Program-made: the position numbers and the translations under genes
From: Altererythrobacter sp. C41
GTDB lineage: Bacteria > Pseudomonadota > Alphaproteobacteria > Sphingomonadales > Sphingomonadaceae
Direction: 5' to 3'
Length of the DNA stretch: 64,000 nucleotides
NCBI RefSeq assembly: GCF_016803135.1
Contig: NZ_JAEVFE010000007.1
Span: forward strand, 1 to 64,000
Part shown: positions 45,010 through 52,999 of the stretch, piece by piece
Layout of the letters: every line of letters starts with the position of its first letter
How positions within the stretch are numbered: the first letter of the stretch is position 1
Notes under the pieces: model-generated
Told to the model about the DNA's origin: nothing
Databases searched by the model: none
What the model saw: the letters and a program-made list of their open reading frames with translations, nothing else

Positions 45010-46845
45010 ATGCCCCATGACACCAGTCTCATCACCACGATCGTCATGGGGCTGGTGCTCGCCTTCGTGGGTGGATTCATAGCGAGCAGGCTCCGGTTGC
45101 CGCCGCTGGTCGGCTACCTGTTGGCGGGCGTCGCGGTCGGCCCCTTCACGCCCGGGTTCGTGAGCGATGCTGGCCTTGCGGAGCAACTGGCCGAGATCGG
45201 CGTGATCCTCCTGATGTTCGGAGTGGGCCTGCATTTCTCGGTGAAGGACCTTCTCTCGGTGCGGCGGATCGCCATTCCGGGCGCCATCGTGCAGATCACT
45301 GTTGCGACCTTATTCGGCGCGGGACTGGCGTATTTGTGGGGCTGGACGCCGGGAGCTGGCGTCGTCTTCGGCCTTTCCCTGTCCGTCGCCTCCACGGTCG
45401 TGCTCCTCCGTGCGCTTGAGCACCGCAACACGCTGGATTCGATCAACGGGCGCATTGCCGTGGGTTGGCTGATCGTCGAGGATGTTGCCATGGTTCTGGC
45501 GCTGGTTCTGCTGCCGGCGCTTGCGGGTGTTCTGGGCGGCAATGCCGGTGAAGGCAGCCAGGCGACCGGCGGCGCCATCGCGCTGGCCCTGTTGCTCACT
45601 CTGGGAAAGGTTGCGCTCTTCCTGGTGCTGGTTCTCATCGTTGGCACGCGCGCGGCGCCCTGGGTGCTCGAACGTGTCGCCCGCACGGGATCGCGCGAAT
45701 TGTTCACGCTTTCGGTGCTCGCGACGGCGTTGGGCATCGCCTATGGATCGTCCGCGCTGTTCGGCGTGTCCTTCGCCCTCGGAGCCTTCTTCGCAGGCGT
45801 GGTGCTGAGCGAAAGCGACTTCAGCCATCAGGCGGCCGCGGATTCGCTGCCGCTGCAAGACGCTTTCGCTGTCCTGTTCTTCGTTTCGGTCGGCATGCTG
45901 TTCGATCCGGCTGTGCTTGTGCACGAACCGATGGCAGTGCTTTCCGTTCTGGCGATCATCCTGATCGGAAAGTCCGTTGCGGCATTCGGGATCGTACTTG
46001 GCTTTGGCTATCCCACCCGAACCGCGCTGACGGTGTCGGCGAGCCTGGCCCAGATCGGGGAGTTCTCCTTCATCCTGATCGGCCTGGGCGTGACGCTTGG
46101 CGTGGTTCCGGTGGAAGGCAGGGACCTGATACTCGCCGGTGCGCTTCTCTCGATCACGCTCAACCCACTCGTCTTCAAGACCTTCGATGGGATCGAGCGG
46201 TGGCTGGGCCGGCGACCACGCGTGCTTTCGGTTCTGGAACGTGGCGGCGGACAAGCCCTTTCCACTCTTCCCGAAACACGCGATGAAAGCCCGCACGATC
46301 ATGCGATTATCGTCGGCTACGGGCGCGTGGGCCGCGTGGTTGGCAAGACACTTGGCGACCAGACGCTTCCTGTCGTCATCGTGGACAAGGATCGGCGGCG
46401 TGTCGAAGCGCTTCGCGCGAAAGGCATTCCAGCGATCTATGGCGACGCATCGACCCCCGGTATTCTCGATGGCGCAGGCATCGCCCATGCACGCCTTCTG
46501 GTGATCGCAACGCCCGAAGGGTTCCAGACACGCCGGATCATCGAACTCGCCCGTGAACTTAATGCGGATGTTGACGTTGCGGTGCGGACGCAGAGCGATG
46601 CCGAGGTGGCCCATCTCGAAAGCCAGGGCGTCGGCCTTGCCATCATGGGCACACGCGAGTTGTCGTTCGGCTTGGCGGACTATGCGCTGCGCAGTCTGGG
46701 GGTATCAAGAAAGCGAGCCGTCGCGATCATTCAGAAAGAGCGGATATCAGGCGAAGGCGGGGCATTCGAGCGGCGACCGGACCTCCCTGACCGCGAAGCA
46801 CCGGAACTGCGCCTCCGCCGTCAGGATGATGAAGAGGCTGCCTGA
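45010..46845 (+). CDS. CPA2-family monovalent cation:proton antiporter (KefB/YbaL type) with TrkA-N domain
   Basis: A 611-residue transporter. About twelve membrane segments fill residues 5-385 ('PPLVGYLLAGVAVGPFTPGF', 'EIGVILLMFGVGLHFSVKDL', 'VGWLIVEDVAMVLALVLLPAL', 'LAQIGEFSFILIGLGV'). A cytoplasmic TrkA-N nucleotide-binding domain follows ('HAIIVGYGRVGRVVGKTLGD', 'VDKDRRRVEALRAKGIPAIYGDAS'), ending in a charged tail. This is the YbaL/KefB layout for K+ efflux or pH balance. The ATG at 45010 is chosen over 45004 for its spacing from GGAAAGG. It is the only large transporter in the accessory stretch. Confidence 0.92.
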   Translation: MPHDTSLITTIVMGLVLAFVGGFIASRLRLPPLVGYLLAGVAVGPFTPGFVSDAGLAEQLAEIGVILLMFGVGLHFSVKDLLSVRRIAIPGAIVQITVATLFGAGLAYLWGWTPGAGVVFGLSLSVASTVVLLRALEHRNTLDSINGRIAVGWLIVEDVAMVLALVLLPALAGVLGGNAGEGSQATGGAIALALLLTLGKVALFLVLVLIVGTRAAPWVLERVARTGSRELFTLSVLATALGIAYGSSALFGVSFALGAFFAGVVLSESDFSHQAAADSLPLQDAFAVLFFVSVGMLFDPAVLVHEPMAVLSVLAIILIGKSVAAFGIVLGFGYPTRTALTVSASLAQIGEFSFILIGLGVTLGVVPVEGRDLILAGALLSITLNPLVFKTFDGIERWLGRRPRVLSVLERGGGQALSTLPETRDESPHDHAIIVGYGRVGRVVGKTLGDQTLPVVIVDKDRRRVEALRAKGIPAIYGDASTPGILDGAGIAHARLLVIATPEGFQTRRIIELARELNADVDVAVRTQSDAEVAHLESQGVGLAIMGTRELSFGLADYALRSLGVSRKRAVAIIQKERISGEGGAFERRPDLPDREAPELRLRRQDDEEAA

Positions 46846-46887
46846 GGACGTGCTACGGTCTATATCTCGGTGAGATCCCGGACCAGC

Positions 46888-47154
46888 TCAGGGGTTTTCA
46901 AAGCCTCGGTCCGGGTTTTCGCTCAGTGACCTGTCTTCCTCGTCTGCCACAGGTTCATTCTGAAGGGCCGCAATGTCGGCAATGATGCGCGTGCGTTCGC
47001 GGCGGGCTTCGCGCTGTTCGGCCAGAAGAGCTACAGCACTCCATGCCTTGGCCGCCTTCTCTGCCACGAGGCGAATGTTCCCCAATATCGCATTGGCCGC
47101 GCGATCACGCTGGACGGTCTCCTGCATGCGGCAGAAGGCGGATGTAAGTTCCAT
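46888..47154 (-). CDS. Small helical hypothetical protein
   Basis: An 88-residue protein starting 'MELTSAFCRMQETVQRDRAAN', with AAAGGA six bases before the ATG. The central 'ILGNIRLVAEKAAKAWSAVALLAEQREARRERT' is strongly helical, and the C-terminus is acidic. The pattern 'L.NIR.....A.AW...A' resembles 'LLDNVRRKHLASAAAWEGLA' in the gene at 48912, so the two may be distant relatives. It is the third gene of a minus-strand operon of very small genes. Confidence 0.62.
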   Translation of the reverse strand: MELTSAFCRMQETVQRDRAANAILGNIRLVAEKAAKAWSAVALLAEQREARRERTRIIADIAALQNEPVADEEDRSLSENPDRGFENP

Positions 47155-47185
47155 TGGATGTCCTTTCATAATCAGATGGCGATAA

Positions 47186-47347
47186 TCAGGAGCGTGGCTT
47201 GTCGCGCTTTGCCTGAGCAATTGCGTCGCTTAGCTTTGAGTAGCGATAATCCTTGTAACGATACTGATCGGCCGGGACGCGCGTGATGCCGTAAAGAGCC
47301 ATCTGCTCGGCTGCGGTGGCTTCGTCGAGTTCAGAGGGGCTGCTCAC
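47186..47347 (-). CDS. 53-aa protein with YRY..L..AIA.AKR motif
   Basis: Translation from a GTG at 47347 (AGGAG eight bases upstream) gives MSSPSELDEATAAEQMALYG, then ITRVPADQYRYKDYRYSKL and SDAIAQAKRDKPRS, ending in TGA at 47186. The C-terminal pattern recurs at 53.8 kb (GGYRYTNLQHAIAEAKRARR). The gene sits between the DNEGG-motif gene upstream and the 88-residue gene downstream. When the apparent frameshift upstream is repaired, its GTG overlaps the upstream stop as GTGA. Function unknown; the family looks sphingomonad-specific. Confidence 0.72.
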   Translation of the reverse strand: MSSPSELDEATAAEQMALYGITRVPADQYRYKDYRYSKLSDAIAQAKRDKPRS

Positions 47348-47729
47348 GATTGTTGCTCCTGTGCCTGAAAGCTGGCGCGCAAGACATCGAGCTTGGCCTT
47401 TGCTGGCGCAGAACGCGCGAGCGATGCGCGTAGGTGTTGTAGCGCCTGCCTACCCATCCATCGGCAAAGTCGCTGGCCAGAGTGCTTTCCATGGCATTCA
47501 CCTGGGCCTCGAGTGCTTCAACATCGCTGGCTGAAATTAGGAAGGATGCGATCGCGGAACTTGGACTGGCGATATGACCGCCTTCATTCTCCCAGTTGTC
47601 CTCGCGTAAGGATCGGGCGGCATCACGCCGTGCGGCGCTGGAAACCCGGATCATTGGGAAATCGAGCGAAAGAACCGCCCTGCCTGTGCGTGTAACGCTA
47701 CTGGATAAAAGGACATCATTCGTCTCCAT
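47331..47729 (-). CDS. DNEGG-motif small protein, apparent one-base frameshift near its end
   Basis: The frame reads METNDVLLSSSVTRTG, then 'DAARSLREDNWENEGGHIA', 'ALEAQVNAMESTLASDFADGWVGRRYNTYAHRSRVLRQQ', after which it turns into arginine/serine-rich noise. Shifting frame at the CAAAGG around 47398-47402 (one A restored) continues as KAKLDVLRASFQAQEQQS and stops at 47344, exactly overlapping the GTG of the next gene. So the gene carries a one-base deletion or a sequencing error. The start is uncertain; 47729 lacks a good ribosome-binding site. A related WDNEGG protein is at 53441. Confidence 0.6.
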   Translation of the reverse strand: METNDVLLSSSVTRTGRAVLSLDFPMIRVSSAARRDAARSLREDNWENEGGHIASPSSAIASFLISASDVEALEAQVNAMESTLASDFADGWVGRRYNTYAHRSRVLRQQRPSSMSCAPAFRHRSNNREQPL

Positions 47730-47880
47730 CGGCGAGCGGGAGCACGAACTATCTCTCTGCCGCACTCGTGCCCGAGGCATTCGGAGTGCGATGGGCCTTA
47801 TATGGGGTGTAGAACACGAATTACCATCGGCGAGAGGCGTTTTGATAATCCACCAGGCAATCCGCCGATACCTGGACTTG

Positions 47881-48741
47881 TCAGCGCAGTTCCACTTCCA
47901 CGGTCATATCGTCCAGCATGTCCGCAGGCCCCGCATAGCTTCCACTGACCGGCATCACCTGGCGGATATCACGCCCCACCGCCACCGGGACGAGGTTGAA
48001 CCCGCCGACGCTGCGGTTGGTGGGATCGAACGTGATCCAGCCGGCGCCTGGCACATAGACCTCCGCCCAGGCATGGGTGGAACCAGCCAAATTCTGGCCG
48101 ATGAGGTTCTCCGCCCGGTTATCGAGATAGCCGGAGACGATCCGCGCACCGAAGCCGAGGCACCGGACCGCCTCGACGAACAGCACCGCGAAATCGCGGC
48201 ATGATCCCCATCTGCGATCCAGCGTCTCGATCGGCGATTGCGTACCTTCGTCATCGCGCTGACGGTAGGCAATCGCCGTCGAAACTCCGACACATACATC
48301 CTTCAGCAGGGCGAGCGTATCGGTCGGGTTGCCGCTGACGAATGCTCGGGTCCAATCCCGCAGCCTGCCCTTGGAATCTGGATTTTGCGGTACCGTCAGC
48401 GCGCCCAGGTCTGTCCATTCGTCGTCACCGTAGCGGAAGGGATAACAGATTGCCGATGCCGCGATGTCGAAGATCGGCCAGGCGACCGCTCCAAGAGTTA
48501 GTGTCGCGTGGCTTTCGATCGCCAGGCTGTCGGTGGCAAACGGAAAGGCCGCTGTCGCCACGGTATTGCCCATCACATCCTGGGCCCATGTAACGTGCGC
48601 GTCAGGGGTGATCACAAGGCGGAAAGACGTCAGGCCCACGTCGTGGCCCTCGCGCGGACGCAGCATCAATCTGTGCGGCCCGAGATTCACCGGAGCGCGG
48701 TACCGATAATTGGTCCGATGCCTGATGGTGAGCGTGGTCAC
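47881..48741 (-). CDS. Transglutaminase-like (bacterial transglutaminase N-terminal) family protein
   Basis: A 286-residue cysteine-protease-fold protein. The N-terminal '[30 protein letters not shown]' is the bacterial transglutaminase-like N-domain. The catalytic core follows with Cys in '[31 protein letters not shown]', His in '[23 protein letters not shown]' and the Asp after it. Family members act as proteases or amidases of unknown target. The GTG at 48741 is chosen since it begins TTLTIRH; a TTG at 48768 is also open. It is divergent from the small-protein gene at 48912. Confidence 0.88.
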   Translation of the reverse strand: MTTLTIRHRTNYRYRAPVNLGPHRLMLRPREGHDVGLTSFRLVITPDAHVTWAQDVMGNTVATAAFPFATDSLAIESHATLTLGAVAWPIFDIAASAICYPFRYGDDEWTDLGALTVPQNPDSKGRLRDWTRAFVSGNPTDTLALLKDVCVGVSTAIAYRQRDDEGTQSPIETLDRRWGSCRDFAVLFVEAVRCLGFGARIVSGYLDNRAENLIGQNLAGSTHAWAEVYVPGAGWITFDPTNRSVGGFNLVPVAVGRDIRQVMPVSGSYAGPADMLDDMTVEVELR

Positions 48742-48911
48742 TGCGTGATTTTCAAGGAGTCGATCCAATTCGCGTATAGAGCATGTTTCTGCAGCATAGA
48801 CCTTGTATGGCTAATGCTGCACCCCATATGGGCTGAACCGCCCGATCGCTCTGATGCTCATGGCGGCTGAGAGACACAAGTGCGCTCCCGCATCCGGTGG
48901 AGCAACTTGTC

Positions 48912-49355
48912 ATGATCGATACTCTCCAGAACTATCTCGACAGAGCTTCGACTTCACGATCCGCAGCGGAAGGTTCGCTGCTGGACAATGTTCGCCGCAA
49001 GCACCTCGCGTCCGCCGCAGCATGGGAGGGCCTAGCCCGCGTGCTGGGAAGGAAGGGCGACCGCCATAATCTGCGGCTATCGGAATTACCTCAGGTCCTC
49101 GCCGTCAGCGGCGAAGGTTCACAGCGATTACCCCTGCCCAATTCCGGGCATCAAGAAAGGTTGTTCGACATGAACGACAGCAAGAACCAGCAGAATAGCG
49201 AACGCCCGAACCAGGGCCAGTCGCAGCAGCAGGGCCAGTCAGGCGACAAGAATCGTCAGCCGAATGCTCCCGAGCAGGGGGGCGACAAGCGCCAGCAGGA
49301 ACAGGAAGGCGCCCCAAAGAAGCAGGAAGGCGACAAGAGCTCCAGCCCCAGCTGA
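48912..49355 (+). CDS. Hypothetical protein with helical N-terminus and Q/N/K-rich C-terminus (possibly two fused frames)
   Basis: The frame of 147 residues starts MIDTLQNYLDRASTSRSAAEG and runs through 'LLDNVRRKHLASAAAWEGLARVL', a helical pattern I associate with small sphingomonad proteins of 60-70 residues. It then passes without a stop through a less protein-like stretch (about residues 52-85) into a low-complexity hydrophilic tail. That tail begins at an internal Met with its own AAAGG site (49170). This may be a lost stop codon joining two small genes. An ATG at 48897 is an alternative start. A hairpin terminator follows. Confidence 0.55.
   Translation: MIDTLQNYLDRASTSRSAAEGSLLDNVRRKHLASAAAWEGLARVLGRKGDRHNLRLSELPQVLAVSGEGSQRLPLPNSGHQERLFDMNDSKNQQNSERPNQGQSQQQGQSGDKNRQPNAPEQGGDKRQQEQEGAPKKQEGDKSSSPS
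49170..49355 (+). CDS. Alternative reading: separate 61-aa hydrophilic low-complexity protein
   Basis: Internal ATG of the preceding frame with AAAGG eleven bases upstream. The product is MNDSKNQQNSERPNQGQSQQ followed by glutamine-, glycine-, lysine- and asparagine-rich sequence ending in SSSPS. It has no hydrophobic core and should be disordered, like hydrophilin or stress-type small proteins. Whether it is made alone or only as the tail of the longer frame cannot be decided here. Confidence 0.4.
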   Translation: MNDSKNQQNSERPNQGQSQQQGQSGDKNRQPNAPEQGGDKRQQEQEGAPKKQEGDKSSSPS

Positions 49356-49377
49356 GTGCATCTCCATTATGCGAAGG

Positions 49378-49404
49378 AAGGCCGCCTCTCGGGGCGGCCT
49401 TTCC
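49378..49404 (+). terminator. Hairpin terminator
   Basis: A nine-base-pair stem, AAGGCCGCC at 49378-49386 and GGCGGCCTT at 49393-49401 with a TCTCGG loop, is followed by a short T run (TTTCC). It lies 23 bases after the stop of the small-protein gene. The T run is weak, so efficiency is uncertain. Confidence 0.7.
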
Positions 49405-49655
49405 TGTTCTACGCATGGGTGCTGCAGTGCTGCAAATCCTGAAACGAAGCGCGAACCTCAATTTATCCAATCCTGTTTTAGGAACCTGGCAGTCGCGAAC
49501 CTCCAAACCCAGCCGGGTCCTCTCTTTTGTTCGGGAATGGCCTAAGTCGAGAACGGCGGATTTCCGTGCTTCAGGCGGTGTGGCGCACCCTCGTCCTTCG
49601 AGGTGCAAATTGGAAGCCCCGGACCGCCAACGGGCGATCCGGAGCATCAATTCGT

Positions 49656-49865
49656 TTAGTCGACGGACGAAAGGTTGACCGCGCTGGCCTTGCCGTCACG
49701 GCCGGTCTCGACCTCGTAGTTGAGGCGCTGCTCCTTATCGAGCGTTGTCATGCCTGCCGCCTGGACGGCAGAAATATGCACGAAGCTATCGGCGGAGCCA
49801 TCGTCGGGCTGGATGAACCCATAGCCCTTGTCACCATTGAAGAATTTTACGGTACCAGTAGTCAT
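49656..49865 (-). CDS. cspA: Cold-shock domain protein
   Basis: A 69-residue CSD protein with the RNA-binding motifs 'GTVKFFNGDKGYGFIQPDDG' (RNP1-like) and 'DSFVHISAVQAAG' (RNP2-like). It binds single-stranded nucleic acid and melts mRNA structure at low temperature or under stress. GGAAAGGA-like sequence precedes the ATG. About 190 bases of untranslated sequence lie upstream before the next gene, which may hold a long leader as in other csp genes. Confidence 0.95.
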   Translation of the reverse strand: MTTGTVKFFNGDKGYGFIQPDDGSADSFVHISAVQAAGMTTLDKEQRLNYEVETGRDGKASAVNLSSVD

Positions 49866-50057
49866 AGTCGCTTCCTTTCAAGAAACGGTCGTGTCCGGCT
49901 GGCGAAATTGCGAGCCGGGGTCATGCATCAAGTCGTCAATTGAAAGGATGTCGTCGTACTCACGGAGCGAAAACCGAAACGATCCGATTTTTGCGCCCGG
50001 CGTCGATACCCGTCGAATTCAACGAGAGCAGGATTTGTATGGCAGGTCTTGGCGGCA

Positions 50058-50282
50058 TTAGATAGCCGCGTCAGATCCCACGCCGATTTGTGCCGAATTG
50101 GCGAATTGTGCCTTGCTCCAAGCACATGCTGCCCCTGCGCCCAGTCCATGTTGGAAATCGCTGATGCGTCCTGCGATGCGGGAGGCCCGTGCGAGCCTTG
50201 CGCGTCGATCGTCGTCGTTGGCGGCGACATTGGCGCTCATTAGCGCGCGCTGGTGCGCACTGTATTCCCGGTTCAGATCCAT
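50058..50282 (-). CDS. MDLN-family 74-aa small protein (copy 1)
   Basis: A 74-residue protein beginning MDLNREYSAHQRALMSANVA, with AGGAG eight bases before the ATG at 50282. The pattern 'MDLN..Y..HQ..LM.A..A', then 'A.RIAGRI..FQ...GA', is shared with the 74-residue protein at 51207, on the opposite strand. Both are predicted two-helix proteins with no membrane segment. The family is known to me only as uncharacterised small sphingomonad proteins. Confidence 0.7.
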   Translation of the reverse strand: MDLNREYSAHQRALMSANVAANDDDRRARLARASRIAGRISDFQHGLGAGAACAWSKAQFANSAQIGVGSDAAI

Positions 50283-51206
50283 GTCAGTTCTCCTGCACGG
50301 CGGGAATGCTGGTGCATGGCCGCCCGGGGGTGATGTAGGCGTCAATCGACCATGGTTGCGACGATACGTCGCAGATCGGTGACTGGGATGACGGCGGCGA
50401 CGGACGTGTGTTCCGTTGACGCTCGCGAATGCACAGCGCCATAGCGCGGAGTGAGTTTGGCGCGAGGCGTGTCGCGCGCAATCGTGTGGTTCATTATCTT
50501 GATATCCGGCGGTTCTTCACCGCCGCCTTCTTAAAGTGTCAGCGCCTGTATCCGCGCTTGCGAGCACCGCCAGGGCTTTGCCCGGGTGCCGGTTCGCAAA
50601 AGACGATCCGGCCTTTTGGTCAGATCGCAGGCGTGTCTCGAGATGTACGCGGTCCAACGACCGATCGAATATGGTAACGGTGCGCTTTTTGCTGCCGTGT
50701 GGGCGATGATGCTCGCTCATTGTCGAGGATAACGCGAAGCGTCCGTCGAGCGGGAGCTCGTTGATCGCTCATCGTGATGAGCGCGGGCTCGCCATCCATA
50801 TTCCTTGCGTACGAAAATCATCCGCACGGACGTATTCCGTTACGGAGCCATGGTGCATGAAAAGAAAACTGGTGCTGATCTCGCGCTTCTGCGCGAATTG
50901 CAGCAATCATAATCCGTCGCAAGCGACGTCAGGCAACAACTATATAGCGGCGTGCAAAAAAATTACAATGGGATTCGATAGGGAAAGCAAGGAAATTGTC
51001 GAATCTCGACATTCTCAGCTGCGAACGCAAAAGCACCAAGAACCGTCAAGGTGTGCCTCGGCGACTCTGATTTCGAATATCGTCAGCTCGCACCTTACAA
51101 TCTCCCGCCATCAGGCCTACATGAGCGACATCGCAGGCAATCGCTCATGTAGGCGCCTGCGGCTGAGAGACGCGATATGCTCCCGCTTACAACGAGGGAG
51201 ACGATC
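50283..51206. other. Long intergenic stretch between the two divergent MDLN genes
   Basis: About 920 bases with no convincing gene; open frames here are arginine- or serine-rich and lack start signals. GC is lower than in the core. It holds a short palindrome CGCTCATC-GT-GATGAGCG (from about 50765) and a 14-bp-arm hairpin at 51115-51154, and the sequence GCTCAT recurs near both. On the minus strand GGAAC-N16-CGTC lies about 140 bases upstream of the 50282 start, near but not equal to the alphaproteobacterial EcfG consensus. Confidence 0.5.
51115..51154. promoter_or_regulatory. 14-bp perfect hairpin upstream of the MDLN copy 2 gene
   Basis: GCCTACATGAGCGA (51115-51128) and TCGCTCATGTAGGC (51141-51154) are perfect inverted repeats around a 12-base loop. 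The element ends 52 bases before the GTG start of the next gene and has no T run after it, so a leader structure or operator is more likely than a terminator. Confidence 0.55.
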
Positions 51207-51431
51207 GTGGACCTGAACCAGCTCTATTTCGACCATCAGCAGCTATTGATGGAAGCGTCGCAAGCGACTTCGGTGGGCGCGCGGCACGAGCATGAAATCG
51301 GTGCTTCGCAAATAGCGGGTCGCATCGGCTGCATACAAAGTGCGATGGGCGCGGCTGCAGTTCCGATCGGGGAAGCGCTCGCACCAGTCGACGGCGGCCC
51401 GCTTCGGCACTGTCAGGGCTACATCTCGTGA
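51207..51431 (+). CDS. MDLN-family 74-aa small protein (copy 2)
   Basis: From a GTG at 51207 with GAGGGAG six bases upstream the product is 74 residues, starting VDLNQLYFDHQQLLMEASQA, with 'EIGASQIAGRIGCIQSAMGAAA' in the middle. Length and spacing of conserved residues equal those of copy 1 at 50058-50282. Its TGA overlaps the GTG of the downstream DUF2384-type gene, so the two are translationally coupled. Function unknown. Confidence 0.7.
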   Translation: MDLNQLYFDHQQLLMEASQATSVGARHEHEIGASQIAGRIGCIQSAMGAAAVPIGEALAPVDGGPLRHCQGYIS

Positions 51432-51712
51432 GCGGACCCGCCGAAGCGAGCGCCGCGAGGCCTGTGATGACGATGCGGTTCGGCCGGTCCCGCGCTCCAA
51501 GGCTGGAGCCCGACAAGGCGCGCCGTCAGGGCGAGATAACACAGCTCGCCTTGCTCCTTCTCGGTCGCGACAGGGCCATCGACTTCCTCAACAGCGATAA
51601 CGCTGAACTAGGTTCTCGACCGCTCGATCTCGCGACGGAAAGCGCTGTCGGCTGCGCGAGCGTGGAGGCCGCGCTCGGCCGCATGACGCTTCATCCTTCC
51701 ACGGGGACTTGA
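51428..51712 (+). CDS. DUF2384 / MbcA-ParS-Xre antitoxin-type small protein
   Basis: A 94-residue protein. After a basic N-terminus, the part from about residue 35 reads 'EITQLALLLLGRDRAIDFLNSDNAELGSRPLDLATESAVGCASVEAAL', the pattern of the toxin-binding DUF2384 domain ('A..FL..P...L.GR.PLDLA.ES..G...VE..L'). No RES-domain toxin gene is adjacent, so this is an orphan. Its GTG overlaps the stop of the MDLN gene. An ATG at 51467 is an alternative start. Confidence 0.62.
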   Translation: MSGPAEASAARPVMTMRFGRSRAPRLEPDKARRQGEITQLALLLLGRDRAIDFLNSDNAELGSRPLDLATESAVGCASVEAALGRMTLHPSTGT

Positions 51713-51960
51713 CATGGGATTTCACGACAATCGTTGTGCGGACGGAATTCGTTCGGCCGGCCGATCCACAGCCGACGGTCATTTTCTCAGGCCGGACGCT
51801 CGCGGCTACCCGCCATTTGCCACCGATGTTTCTGCCTGAACGATGGCCGGTTTCGACAAGGCAAACTGGCAGCAGAACGACGGCTTTTTCGGCGGTCACT
51901 GTCCGCGTACCTGGCCGTCCGTTTGCCTCACGGCCATCTCTCAGTGAAACCCGACAGCGC

Positions 51961-52668
51961 TCATGGCCGGGTTAGCGCTAATTGAGAAGGGGCAGCTGAT
52001 CCCTTGGAGGCAAACCAAATGTGGTGGCAGGTTCCCTCGCCGTCTGGGCGCGCAGTCACGCTGGCTTCCGTCACCTTGAAGCCGGCGCGCTGCAGTTGAG
52101 CGGTAAATGCGGGATCAGGATCTGCTGACCAGATTGCGAGGATGCCCGTAGGCTTGAGCGCGTTCAGAGCGGCGTTCAGCCCGCATCTCGAATAGAGGTA
52201 ATCATTCAACCGGCGCGTGAGCCCCTCGGGCCCGTTGTCAACGTCGAGCAGGATCGCGTCGTATCCCTCCCATGCTGCGTCGATCAGCATCGCGACGTCA
52301 TCCATGATGAGAACGACACGCGGATCATCAAGGCATCCCGCAGTGAGCTCACGCATTGGGCCTCGCGCCCACTCGATAATCTCGGGCACGAGCTCTGCTA
52401 CCGTTACGCTCGCATCTTCGCCGAGGGCAGCTAGCGCGGCCCGCAAGGTGAAACCCATGCCGTAGCCGCCGATGAGTAGCTGTGGTGCGGGGCGGTCACC
52501 GAGATGTTCGCAGGCCATTATCGCAAGAGCTTCCTCCGAAGCACTCAGGTCAGTGCTCATCAGCTCGATAGACTGGAGGAAGATCGCGAAATCTGAATCG
52601 TTGCGCATCAGGCGCAACTCCACGCCATCGGGTACTACAGCGGTCCCGATCAGCTCATCCCCGTTCAC
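51961..52668 (-). CDS. Spermidine synthase-like (polyamine aminopropyltransferase-fold) protein
   Basis: A 235-residue protein with a SAM-binding Rossmann fold of the spermidine synthase type: 'LIGGYGMGFTLRAALAALGE' (motif I), 'VAELVPEIIEWARGPMRELT', 'LDDPRVVLIMDDVAMLI', 'YDAILLDVDNGPEGLTR' and 'LKPTGILAIWSADPDPAFTAQL'. The 'LLDVDNGP' replaces the D-x-x-D/P pattern of true synthases, so it may be a methyltransferase or other transferase. The GTG at 52668 is chosen because it follows the DUF6481 stop; an ATG at 52710 would overlap it. Confidence 0.8.
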   Translation of the reverse strand: MNGDELIGTAVVPDGVELRLMRNDSDFAIFLQSIELMSTDLSASEEALAIMACEHLGDRPAPQLLIGGYGMGFTLRAALAALGEDASVTVAELVPEIIEWARGPMRELTAGCLDDPRVVLIMDDVAMLIDAAWEGYDAILLDVDNGPEGLTRRLNDYLYSRCGLNAALNALKPTGILAIWSADPDPAFTAQLQRAGFKVTEASVTARPDGEGTCHHIWFASKGSAAPSQLALTRP

Positions 52669-52681
52669 GCTACGCCCGATT

Positions 52682-52999
52682 CTACTTCCGGCGGGCTTTC
52701 CGGGCGGCATAGCGTGCGTCTCGAGCCGCCTTGCGTTCGGCCTCAGTCCGTTCCGGTGCGGGTTCGGCAGCTTTCGCCGTCTCCGCGGCCCGGGCGGCAA
52801 GCTTCGCTTCCCGCTCTACTTTGGCCGCATTGCGCTTTTCTGTCTGCCGCGCTTCACGTTCCGCTGCTCTAGCAGCACGCTCCGCCTGTACTTCGGGATC
52901 GACCGGAGGTTTGGCCTTCAACCGGGCCAAGGCCTTCGCCCGCGCCTGAGCCGCAGCTTTCACGCGATCCTGAAACTCTGGTTCCTTGTATCCTGCCAT
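52682..52999 (-). CDS. DUF6481-type alanine/lysine/arginine-rich protein
   Basis: A 105-residue protein starting MAGYKEPEFQDRVKAAAQAR. It is almost one long charged helix rich in Ala, Lys, Arg and Glu ('RLKAKPPVDPEVQAERAARA', 'RKAARDARYAARKARRK'). This matches the short coiled-coil DUF6481 proteins of sphingomonads. Its role is unknown. It lies directly upstream of the spermidine-synthase-like gene on the minus strand. Confidence 0.72.
   Translation of the reverse strand: MAGYKEPEFQDRVKAAAQARAKALARLKAKPPVDPEVQAERAARAAEREARQTEKRNAAKVEREAKLAARAAETAKAAEPAPERTEAERKAARDARYAARKARRK

Noticed and set aside
51713-51960. Short frames between the DUF2384-type gene and the spermidine-synthase-like gene (for example ATGs at 51714 and 51842)
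   Set aside because: They encode only 34-41 residues with weak or no ribosome-binding sites, and competing frames on both strands are equally poor.
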